64,000 bases of DNA. It comes from Gymnogyps californianus (lineage: Eukaryota > Chordata > Aves > Accipitriformes > Cathartidae). The translations under genes and the position numbers were made by a program. How positions within the stretch are numbered: the stretch's first letter is position 1; every line of letters starts with the position of its first letter. The stretch lies in assembly GCF_018139145.2 (NCBI RefSeq), contig NC_059471.1, positions 204,557,494 to 204,621,493 on the forward strand, read 5' to 3'. The notes beneath the pieces are model-generated. The model saw nothing but the letters and a program-made list of their open reading frames with translations. It searched no databases and was not told where the DNA came from. Below, one piece after another: positions 1-10,690 of the stretch.

Positions 1-3000
1 GCTTTAGGACCAAGGTTAACAGAACTAGAAGCAGTGCTTGGTGGATCTGGTCTAGAACAGTATCAGTAAGAGAATCAGATGGCTAGAACAAACATATGGG
101 GTGTACCTTGCACTCATCTGATGCTCAGTAGGTGTATAAAAAAAAGTGTGTTGTATGCTGGAAGGATAGAATAATGCTGCGTCGGTGGAAATCTAGGAGG
201 AGGATGTGCTTAATAAAGCGGGCCCTTTGCAGCTTCACAGCAATGACCCGAAGCATCCTGGAGCATGAATTCATGCCTGGCAGAGGTAGAGAAGAGGACT
301 GGAACTGAAGGCAGCTGTGAGCAAGGGGTGATTAAAAGGGAAAGTTTCTTGCAAATTACTCTTCACTGATCGTGATCGTGTCCTCATTTTGCAAAACTGG
401 AATCCTATTAAGGTGGTTGGATACTTTGTGGTGCCACTCAGGCAAGATACTTTTCAAAATATTATTAGTTGAGACAAGAGCCAGGCAATGATGAACAGGG
501 CACAGCCAGGTTTGTGATCCCGTGGGCTGATCTGCTCTGGCTTTGCCTTGATTAAAAATATCATGATGTAATTTATTCAAAAGGAGGCAGATTGACAGGC
601 ACAGGACTTAATTAAACTAACTTTAAGTCAGTTTTGAATTCTCAGCTCGCACCTACATGGCACAAAGGCACCGATTCAGGAAGGAAGAGAATCTGCCCAA
701 CAACAGTGGACATCATACCCACCCCAGTAATATTTCAGTGGAGTTCCCTCCCTTCCCCTCTTCTTTGTACTTATTTTTCACAATTCGCATTGTTGGGAGC
801 CAGGTTATTCAATAGGGAGCACGGAGCCAAAGTGAGGGCTACGTGTGTGTATAATGCGTGCACATAAGTGGATCTTCAAGGTTGTTTCTTCTGTTGTCTG
901 TCTCAATTTGCAGGCTAATGTAAAGTACGCTTTCCCACTTTGTTCTTTAAGTAGTTTTTGCCATCCTCAGTTCCTTTTGGAATTAACTTTGAAGTTATGG
1001 AAAATAATTTAATAAAGGCAGTATTACCAAAAATTAAGTAGAGAACTTGAGGTCTGTTCAGAGGAAAATCCTTTCCATTCCTGCTGCATTTTTAATATTA
1101 TCTGCACACCCTCACTTGTGTTATTTGCAGCAGGCTTATCGCTGAAGACTGGGGAGGTTGAGGTAAAGAAACAACCCACATAAAGAAATAAATCCCTTTA
1201 CGCACACTTCTTAAAAAAAAGGGTGAAATCTTGGGGTAGCAGAGTTTGAATTTCTCCTGTTCAGTTTTTGCTTCTGTTGTGGGTTCCATGACTGTGAGAT
1301 TTCATCCTTTAAGACTTTTATGTGACTTTGTTTTGCATAAGCATATTTCGTTTTATATGACGTGAACCAAGTTCAGGCTTGGTGAGCTATGTGCCGTTCC
1401 TTTTCAAGTCACTGGGCTATTAACTCTCACGGAAATGAGTAGTAAAACTCGACTTTTGTCTTTATCTCTCAGAATGGGATCTCTGCATTGAAGAAAATAA
1501 ATACTGAAGTCCAGACACAAATAATAATGAAATCATGTAAGCAGTTCAAATTCTTTGATTTATTCCTTGGACATTAAAAGAGTCTAAACTCTGATTTTGG
1601 TGGTTCAGGTTTTCACAGCGTTTTGCATCAGTCTCATTACTGAAGCTTTGTGCACTTGCAGCAGAATTTGCATCTTAAAGGTTCTGAACAGAAATGCAGA
1701 TAGCAGTTTTTCCAGCTACTTGTGAGAACAGTCTTATGATCCCCAGAAGTCAATTATTTGTTTACCTTTATACAGAGGATTTGATAGGAAAAACATCCTC
1801 TAATAATAAACCATCTCCTGTGTTTCATGTGGATTTAGGAAAGCTAATAATTAAAAGAAAAATGCATTTAATAAAGTTACAGACTGTAACCTTCAGAGTT
1901 GTCCCTTCTGAAGAATTCCTATCACTGCCGCGGTCACGCTCCAGGTTAGGAAGGCTCCTTAAAACCAGCTGTAGTTCCCAGAAGCGAGCAGCCACCCAGC
2001 ACAGCCACCCAGCACAGCCACAGCGTGCTCTTCTGCAGCCTCCAGCAGCCACCTGAGCAGCTCCCAGAAGGGCGCGCACAAAGGGTGAGCCCACGGATCC
2101 TTACTGGGATGTTCACCCAGAAGCCCAAGGACATCTACTTACATGTCCTCTCCTCCGCTCCTCAGTCTGAAGTACTCGGTGCCCCACAGAGAAAAGGGAA
2201 TGCGATGGGGGGAGGAAGGGAGGACTTCACCTCCTGAGTACCCAGATCCTCAAATCCACACGGATGGTCCCACACCTTTTGGGTATGGTGGGACGATCCC
2301 CCAATACCTTTTCCACATTGAACAAAGTCTCCAGTGCCGACAGATTGATCTCCCCTTCGTAATTTCCAAAACTCTGCAGCGCTCCCAAAATGTTTTCCTG
2401 GAGAAAGCTGAAGGAAATATAGAACTCATAGAAATAGTATTTCTAATAATATTTAGCATAATTAAATAATACAAGGAATCATTCCTATTCATGTTGAATA
2501 CAACCCAAACCTCTTAATTCACCTGAAGTTACTGAAATTTCTCTTTGTCCCAGAGCTCATAATATTTCTGCCTCAAAGCCCAGTTTGGCTTTAGTGTGCT
2601 ACAGCCTCTGTAAAGCCAGACTGGGAGGGAATAAAAGATGAAGTAATCTTCCAATCAGCCATGCATCATAATTACTTTTAGTACTGCCATCTTCTGTAAT
2701 TAATACAAACTGCAAATGAAGTTGTGCACAATTCCTGCTGTGAGAGAGGAGAGCAACACTGATGTAATGCCTCCTAGAAAGATTACATTATGGGGAACTG
2801 ATGTGGAAAGATGTAATAAATAATTTAGTTTTCAACAAATAACATGCTGTAAGATTCGGAGTAAAAATTTGTGTAGCTTTGGCTATTAACTATCTTCATA
2901 CCCTCCTGCACTCTTATATAACTGCCCTTTGAAATGCTTTTTTACACGTTTTGAGATCATCACTGTAAATGCAGAGTTTCTTTGGCTTGAGACATACAGA

Positions 3001-4009
3001 GCAGAGGGGTTAGAGGTGCAGTGTGTGCCATTGCCATTGTTCTGGTTCCTGAGGAAAAGGAAAGAGCAGTACCCTTAAGCACTTTTTCTCTAACAATATC
3101 AAGCTGTCTGTTGTGATTCACTGAGGAATAATTGCTTTGGGATGTTTCAAAACTAGTTTTTAAGTGAAGGATGCAAAATTACTTCTTACTGGAGATGCAA
3201 TGAATCTAGCTGACACTTTAATATGTTTATTAAAAGGCATGTGAGGCAGGTGAAGCAGTAATAAATATCCATGCAGAGAAAGATCATGCATATCTGTGGG
3301 ATGCTATCCAGTTAAAAGCATCTTTGAAAAATAAGTGAAGATTCATTGGTTTCTCCAACATTTTATTTCTGATTTATTACCGAGACATTTTTGAAAATGA
3401 CTATCTTTGATAAAGTGACACAAGCTGAAGGGAAATATATACAAGCCAATTTTATTTCTAACTTTAATCTCCATATGTCTGGAAAAGTGCTTGAAGAAAC
3501 ATTTTGATCTCTCTGCATTTTAGCGAAGTGTAATCTGTTTTAGGTTTGAGGAGCTTTGACCTAGTGCTGGTCACAACTTTCTTCACAGTGCTTCTCCACA
3601 CCCCTTTCCTCAAACAAATGAATTACTTTCCTCTGTGGCTAGAAAACAGTAAAAGGAGCAGAGGTGCAATTTATTTTCATAAGGCATCGTGCATACAAAA
3701 CCTTAGGAAGAACAATAATTGCAGCAAGGGAAAACATTGTAAAATGTAGCAGTATAAAATCAGAGGAGATATGGGGCCATAAACTAGGGAATGCTTTGGT
3801 ACGAGTAAGGCACGGCGTGGGGCACAGCCTGCAAGGCTGTAAGCAAAATAGGCTGGAGCACTTTGGAGCTGTAATTTTGAAAGAGATGATGTGTTAATAC
3901 GGGAGGTGTATGATAGCCTGCAAAACGGTCACGGTTGTAGCTGGTGTGACAGCAGCAGTGAACCCTGTAATGGGAAGGAAGGTGCCAGGTTACGGCTCAG
4001 GCTGGTCTG
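1..4009. other. Intergenic DNA, no gene recognised
   Basis: AT-rich sequence with short chance open frames only. It contains a 15-bp hairpin at 2579-2625 and a small tandem repeat of a CCCAGCACAGCCAC-like unit at about 1993-2020. The stretch 2640-2720 is TAAT-rich and could be a conserved element, which cannot be judged without alignment. Confidence 0.6.
2579..2625. repeat. 15-bp hairpin with 17-base loop
   Basis: Arms 2579-2593 (CCCAGTTTGGCTTTA) and 2611-2625 (TAAAGCCAGACTGGG) pair along all 15 positions if one G-U pair is allowed in a plus-strand RNA. The loop is 2594-2610. No known structured RNA is recognised. Confidence 0.75.
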
Positions 4010-4480
4010 AGGTCTAAGGAGAGCCACAACATGGAGGTCAGTGGGAGTAACTGTAGCAATATGCACAGATACCACCCATTAGGTGGTATCTATTATCCAA
4101 CACTGAAACAATAGCCATCCCATTAAGGGACTTTGGGATGATTAGGGTGTTTTTGTAGCTGATAGGAAGCCAAGAGAGGTCTTTCAAGAGAGGAATGTAG
4201 ACCTGAATCTATACTGATAGGGCTTGCAATAGTCCAGGCAGAAGGTGAAAGCATGTGCAGATGCGCAACTAGGAACTGGCCGAAGTGGTTTATTAGGAGG
4301 CAGATTAATGGGGAACTGTGGAAAATGCAGCAACCAGGAGGGTAAAGACTGGTGACATTCCAGGTGAGGATGACTCCAGAATGGTAGGCTTTTCTTAAGA
4401 TGTGGGAAGAGAGGATTTAGAAAGGTGATGGATGAGACAAGAGTGTGACTGTGGGGATTTCTCTTCCCAAATGTACCGTT
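4010..4480 (-). mobile_element. Ancient L2-like LINE remnant (reverse transcriptase part), minus strand
   Basis: Read on the minus strand, this region translates piecewise into the end of an L2-clade reverse transcriptase. Around 4340-4400 it gives SGVILTWNVTS, which corresponds to the NLGVILD-type block. Around 4208-4262 it gives AHAFTFCLDYCKP, the (S)RLDYCNSLL block. Around 4160-4180 it gives WLPISYK, the LHWLP(V/I) block. The three blocks occur in the right order and spacing. Frames shift between blocks, so it is a decayed copy. The assignment rests on remembered motifs of L2-like LINEs; a related clade such as CR1 or Rex1 is possible. Confidence 0.7.
4067..4091. repeat. 10-bp perfect hairpin
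   Basis: AGATACCACC at 4067-4076 and GGTGGTATCT at 4082-4091 are exact reverse complements around a 5-base loop, at the edge of the L2-like remnant. Confidence 0.85.
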
Positions 4481-6358
4481 CCTTTCTGGGTGCTGAACTC
4501 AGGGAAATGAACCCATCCTAGCTTGCAGTGAGCTTAGTGTGGGAGAGGGAACAGACTTATCTGAAGATTTCAAATTGGCTAATGTCAGCAAGTGGTAATG
4601 AGAAGTGGAGGTGATAATAGATACTATGATACGCAGTCTGTCCAGGTGGAAGGAGATGAGAAAAAGACATTAAGACACAGACTAAATTTTCTGATCTACT
4701 GCAGCTACTTTGTCCCATGCTAATACAATGAAATGGAGAATTAAGCCTCCACTGTATGAAGCAGTCACTTTCAGAGAAGACCAAAATTTCCTGAGGGACA
4801 AAAACAGATCTGAGTATGGCACGAGAGTTGTCGTTATGGAGTTCAGAGTAATAGGAAACCAACCATATTACTGTATAAATTATGAAAAATGGTGCACTTC
4901 TATCATCTCGAGCATTACATAGTGCCAGGAAGGCCCGTTACCTGCTGGAAATGCCCTTTGACCAGCCTGAGAAAAGTCTCACAGTAAAGTTCTCGTACGC
5001 AGAATAGGATGTGTCAGGATGCGGTGCTACATCAGGAAGCTGGAAGGATGTAAGAAGACTTCCCCTGTTGTCCTGCAGGTGCAGGATAATTTAGTTAGGA
5101 TGCAGTGGTAACTTGAACTCACTAGTAATGGTGGCTTGCTTGGAGAGTGTGTTTTCACAGATCACCTCTTGGTGCTCTTCTGTGTTTGGCAGCAGTTGAT
5201 AATAGGTAAAGGCAGGTCAACTGGTCCCTCATCCCTCGATACAGCAGAGACAGGGCATGCAGGCAAACTGCAGTGTGATCCACTAAGTGTCATCACGCTT
5301 CTGCAGATAAAGCTCACATTCCAGCTGCAATCCCTCTATCAGCTGATAGCACCTGCTCCCACAGCAGCAGAACTCCCAGTGCCAGAAATCTTTGGTAGCA
5401 TTTGTTAAGATTAACTGCCCAGTTAAGCTTTTTCATCCTCCGTTAGCTGAACCATTTTGCTCACCTTTGGCAATTCCATTCCATCTTTTGCTTTGGAGAA
5501 GACTGCAAGCAGCCAAACCAAAAACCTATTCCAACACTGAAACAAGTGACTATAAGCTATATTTGAGCTGCAGATGGCAGGCTTATGTACTACACTCTGC
5601 AGCTATAGCCGCAGCAAGGAGCTCCCTCTGAGCTGCCAATACTTTATGAAGTCGGTACCCACTGCAAAGTGGGGAGATCTGGTGTTGCATTCTGCTTCTG
5701 CGGACCCTGATTTTTATTCTGCATGCACATAGCACTTTTTGTACACAACGTGCACATTTGCTAGAGAGTCAGGTGCCATGGCAATTTCAAAATCGAATTT
5801 TCCTCTGAATTAAGGACATATATGTGCTCTAGCTGATGTGAGTGAAAGCTGGCAGGAATTCAAAGATACAGTCGCTCGTCCCCGGGGATTCCCTGTAAAC
5901 GCTCGTCTCGGTGAGTCAGGCTGCTACAGCCGTTACCCAGGGAAGCGGCACTCCAGATGGATCACCTCTGCGGACGTCAGCAGTACATGGAATAGGTAAG
6001 CTGTCTGCACGCCTGCTCGTTTCGCTAACCGGCTCCTGGCATTAAATGACCCATGTGAGGGACTGGAAGAGTTAACGTCTGTCCATGTCTCAAACATTGT
6101 AGCAACCAAGGTACGGTCTGCATAACAAAGAGGGACATCAGCAAGAAGTTGGCTGGCAGGGACACAGGGGGGTGGAGGAGGGTGTGCAGCCCCGTGTTCT
6201 GGCAGACCCAGCCTGGTAACCCACCACATCTGGCCAGAGGTCACACAAAGCTTATCTGAGGAGGGGGCTTGTAGCTCCTTGGAAAGTCCCTAAGACCACC
6301 ACCCCAATAAGCCGCACATGCTCAGTAGCTAAAGAACCCTCTGGAACACTACTATGTA
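4481..6358. other. Intergenic DNA, no gene recognised
   Basis: Mostly single-copy sequence. The part from about 5870 to 6240 is somewhat richer in GC and CpG than its surroundings, but I see no exon or promoter motif that I could name. Confidence 0.55.
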
Positions 6359-7332
6359 TGTTGGGAACCGTCTAGAATGAACCCATATAAGTCTTTAAGA
6401 GGTGTGACTGTGGACGGGGATTTAGACTATAAAAGACACATGTTGCCGTGAAAGGCTGAAATCACTCAATAGTCTAGGGACTATTAAGTAGGTATTCTTT
6501 ATTGCAGCGCTGGACACACAGGGGATATCTCCTCCTATTGTGTGTGTCCGGTCAGGTTAATTGCATAGCTTATATACAAGCTCTACATACATATTCATCA
6601 GATTTCCGGGAACTCATTATACATACTCACCAGATTTCCGGGAGCTCATTATCATACACAAATGTCTCTTGCACATGTCTGTTTATGTCTCCGGGTGGTC
6701 GTCAGGGGTCTCTGGATGAAGGATATACTCTTCCTCACTGTGTCTGCTGGCTGACCTCTGCTTTTGCGCATACTCAGTTCTGAGATCATGTATATCATGT
6801 CCTTCAAGGGTAGTCTGTTTTAGTTGAGACGCTTGTTTTGAAATTTCTTTATCATCTTCATGGTTTCACGCAACTGTTTTCTCTAAGGTCGAACTGTCCT
6901 AGTGACATTATTTAGCAGCCTCTTATCTTAGAGCCTTCCTGACTTCCCCAAAACAGTAAAAATCCAATTTGGTTTAGTTACAACAATTCTAGTAAGTGGA
7001 AAATTTTACATTTACAGGTATCACACAATTGCAAAGAGCCACATGGCGCACGCCCATCACCGGAGGATTATCATGCTCGTCGTCGATGCCACAGGATCCA
7101 AGGGTGGTGACTATCTCTTTTCTTTCCCCCCTCTTTCTTTTTTTTCCTCTCTTTTCTCTCTTCTTGTGAACATTTTGCTGCAACCCACGCTGCCCACCAT
7201 TACGCCTTCCACAGTTTGGATTGTTCAAATAAAGTATTCAAAGTGATCGTTTGGTGTCGTTTCACCTTAATTTAGCCCGCAGGATCCCAGAACCTCTACA
7301 ACCCTCTGGTCTGTCCGGTCTGGGTCGTAACA
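6359..7332 (-). mobile_element. LTR-retroelement remnant (probable endogenous retrovirus LTR), minus strand
   Basis: On the minus strand a TATA-like TATATAAGC (6576-6568) is followed 65 bases on by AATAAA (6503-6498), the compact arrangement of an LTR. Upstream of the TATA lies a 32-base tandem duplication (6589-6620 and 6621-6652), as often seen in U3 enhancers. The minus-strand 3' end could be CA at 6441 (after CACGGCAA) or at 6359 (after TTCCCAA). The right edge reads TGTTACGACC on the minus strand from 7332. A purine tract on the minus strand (about 7165-7110) may be a polypurine tract, which would make 7110-7332 internal sequence. Alternatively a plus-strand LTR end with AATAAA at 7228-7233 finishes at 7332. 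No target duplication or viral gene was found. Confidence 0.5.
6589..6652. repeat. Two-copy 32-base tandem repeat inside the LTR-like region
   Basis: Units 6589-6620 and 6621-6652 share the core CAGATTTCCGGGA and differ at only a few positions. The repeat lies upstream of the minus-strand TATA-like box, where LTR enhancers are usually found. Confidence 0.85.
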
Positions 7333-10090
7333 ACCCAGATGTGTCCTAACATGTTTTTCCTCACCATTAGACTCAGGTGCCGACTTGCATTTCCAGGTGG
7401 AGAGGGCAGCGTGACCTGCAGCCCCCAATGCGGAGGTCAGCAGAGGAGCACAGAGCAGGGAGGGCATGGGGACAGGCGGCCGGGGCTATGTCCTCTGGCA
7501 CAAGCCCCAGCATTCAAAAGCAACATGCATCGACTCTAGGTCAAGAATGGCATCCAAAATATTTAACATCTGTTTTCACAAGGTGGATGGATAACCTTCC
7601 TGTAAACAATTAACTGAAGGATGTTTTACTGAAGACAAACAGGCCAATACTTCTTGTGCTTCTCTTCTGTAGCTTTTCCCTTTCTTCCATAGTGGTTCTA
7701 AAAATGCTTAGGTTACAGCAAATCTACAGCTCTCCTTTAATAGGAACTACATCTCTAACAGAGATGGTACCCCTGGTTTCTGGATTGCTTTTTTCCCCCA
7801 CAAACACTTCTGCCCCCCTGGTTCCCTTTCTGTGTCAGACTTTCTGCAAGCTTTATTGCTGTCTTTCTTTGGGCATATCTTTCTTCCTCCAAAAGGAAGA
7901 TGTATCAGGGTCTCTAATTTATCTTTTGTTCCACCAAACACTCTCTTTACCTGCTTTTACTACTCCCTTTTTCTCCTCCTGACCTCCATTTGTCTGTTAA
8001 TTCTTCTTTCAACACCTGACTTCAGCGCTCTTCCAAACTAGCAAACAGACTCCTGTTTTTAATTCCTTACTGTCTTATTTCTTCTCCTTCATTCTCTTTC
8101 CTCTGTTTCCATCTCCCTTCGTTATCCATTATCAGGAGGTCTGGAAACATGGGGAAGACCATTATGTCCTTTTTAAAGTGCAAAATAGTGCCTGTATAGT
8201 CATATTGAGGAGAGCCACTGCAGTGTATGAGATAATCATGGTGCTGGGAGCAAAGAGATACTTAAAAAGTCATTAACTACATATTGATAATTCTGTAATA
8301 TTAGTAATAAAATTGGATGTTAAAAGTTGGAAGACAATGTGCAGATTTACTCTGAGTATACACGGACTAATCCACTTACTTGCATCCAGACAGAATGTAT
8401 CTGGCAGTTGTAGAAAGACACGGACATTAACTGTGTTCAGCGGGAATTTTTGGATCAAACAGGCAGACAGCAGAGGTGTTGGCATCTTCTCAGAACTACC
8501 TCCCTGACCGGTAAGAAGCCCATACAGATCTGGGAAAGGACTTTCTCCAGAGAGACATTAGCAGAGTGATTGAGCCAGAATGGAGAGAGGTTACAACCAA
8601 AAGATGTTTGCACATGGGCAAAAGTAGGCAGAAAATTAGTGGAAAAGGGCAAAGGTGGAATCTCCAAGGAAGTACATGTGATGCTTGAACTGGGATGAGG
8701 TTTCAGGAATGGTGGGGAGGAGATGGAAGATGAGTCCACAGCTTATCATATGTCCTACTGAAATTATCACATACGTTTATGATATTTGATCTCTTCACAA
8801 ATATGAAATCAGTCAGACTGGGCTGCCACTAACACTATGGTAAATACACACAGTTCTGAAACCAAATATAAAATTAGAAGAAATTTTACACTGAAAGGAA
8901 TGCTAATGGCCATATGAGACAGCAAGTTGAGACTGCAGTAGGGTTACTTGATGGTTTCATGCCTGTGAGTTAGCGATACAGCCCAGGTAATGCAGCTGAT
9001 GTTCTGGGCAAGACTGAGAGTCTTCCATCGTTGGACGCCTGAAGTCTGGACTCAGCCAACTTGGAAGCAAATTCAGATGCTCTGAAACCAAGTGCCAGCT
9101 AGAGCTCCCCTGTGGGATGTCATCACATCGCAGATACAGAAGGTAGATGTCACCATTTGCGATGCTGTATTGGGAATATGAATGGTGCTAGAAGAGGACT
9201 CTCTTGTCTTTCATTTTCATAAGCTGGGCCCAAATCAGCGTGACTGCTGCTACTGGATCTCCTGCCAAGGAGATCTTCTCTCTGTGGACAAGGTTATGTC
9301 TTAGAGCTTAGGCTTGAAGTAACGCTGCTTGTTCAGGCAGATCGGAAGTCACCTGCCCCGCTTGGGAAACAGGGCGGGCTCAGCCATCCCATGCACACGA
9401 AGGCTCTGCTGGTTTTGGCTGGGTGCAAGCACTTGCAGCAAAGCAACCTGCAGCCACCTCACTGGCTCCAGCACTGGGGCGTTTGAGTGCCTACAGTTTC
9501 AAAAATACAAACAGATAATGACGGTCTTTCTGTCTCCTGCTTTCAAGTCTGTAGGTGAAACAGCTTGACACATTTGTGAAGACTTTGAGGGAAAGCCAAA
9601 GCAGACTAAATACCTGTTACCAGTGGACTTAAAGGGAAAAAAAAAGTTATTTTTACCTACTGGAATGTTTCTTGCTTCTACCAAGAAGTACTGTATCATT
9701 GACGTCAATTGTAGTCTTTTTTTTTAAACTCAATTGTAGTCTTTTTTTTTAAACTTTCACCATGTTCCTGTCAAGAACCTTCTAAAAATGCCTGACTTTT
9801 GATCTTACCCATGGGAAGTAACAGGATTAGAACCAGCTCTCTTACTGTCTCCCTACAGCTAACTGTGTGAAAAATTACTTCAGCATAAGCAAAACTGATC
9901 AACTATTCAAGTACTACACTTCAAGATCAAACATGAATATGGGTTATCATGAGAGAGTGCTCTGAGGTTTGTATGAATATGTCCCATAGTGGATGTCAAA
10001 ACGTTTTATAAACCAAACTTGAGTAGTGCATCCAGAGCCACAGTCCCCCAAAGTGCCCTCATCTTCTGATTCAGACTTTCACGATTCTTT
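7333..10090. other. Intergenic DNA, no gene recognised
   Basis: Single-copy sequence with a C/T-rich part around 7660-8130 on the plus strand. The longest open frame (7656-7982) reflects that composition bias and matches nothing I know. An exact 25-base duplication lies at 9706-9755. Confidence 0.55.
9706..9755. repeat. Exact 25-base tandem duplication
   Basis: 9706-9730 and 9731-9755 are identical (CAATTGTAGTC, nine T, AAACT). A perfect CRE-type palindrome TGACGTCA at 9700-9707 overlaps the left edge. Confidence 0.92.
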
Positions 10091-10690
10091 CCAGCCTCCT
10101 GGCTGCATTACGCAGAGCATCACCAGCAGGTTGAGGGGGTGATCCTTCTCTGCTCAGTGCTGGTGAGGCACAGCTGGAGTGCTGGGTCCAGTTCTGGGCT
10201 CCCCAGTACAAGAGTGACATGGACATACTGGGGCAAGTCCAGTGAAGGGCCATGAAGATGATGAAGGAACTGGAGCATCTCTCTTATGAGGAAAGGCTGA
10301 GAGAGCTGGGACTGTTCAGCCTTGAGAAAAGAAGGTTAAGGGGGATCTCATCAATGTGTATAAATACTGATGGGGGTGAGCAAACAAGATGGAGCCAGGC
10401 TTTTCTCAGTGGTGCCCAGTGACAGGACAAGAGGCAATGGGCACAGGAAATTACATCTCAATATTGGACAAAACCCCAACATTTTATACTGTGAAGGTGA
10501 CCGAGCACTTGCGTACATCACCCAGAGAGGTTGTGGGGCCTCCCTCCTTGGAGATATTCAAAACCTGACTGAACACAGCCCTGAGCAACCTGCTCTAGGC
10601 TACCCTGCTTTGAACAGAAGGTTGGAGTAGATGACGTGCAGAGGTCCTTGCCAACCTCAACTATTTGGTGATTTGGTGACTCTAAGATTC
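10091..10690 (+). mobile_element. CR1 LINE 3' part, older subfamily, plus strand
   Basis: The sequence follows the CR1 3' region in order: GGCTGCATTA..AGAGCATC..CCAGCAGGTTGAGG, then TGCTGGGTCCAGTTCTGGGC, GAAAGGCTGAGAGAGCTGGG, GTGGTGCCCAGTGACAGGAC, CCAGAGAGGTTGTGG, TGGAGATATTCAAAA, and a decayed GGTTGGA-TAGATGAC with a TTTGGTGA-like tail. It carries many substitutions and small indels, so it is older than the copy at 36.95 kb and belongs to another subfamily. Open frames in it are remnants without a full reverse transcriptase. Confidence 0.93.

Noticed and set aside
7656..7982. 108-codon open frame rich in Leu, Ser and Phe
   Set aside because: The composition follows from the C/T-rich strand and is not a membrane protein signature that I could support.
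10370..10630. Open frames in the CR1 copy at 10.1-10.7 kb
   Set aside because: They lie in the 3' end of a decayed CR1 LINE and do not encode its reverse transcriptase or any other product.
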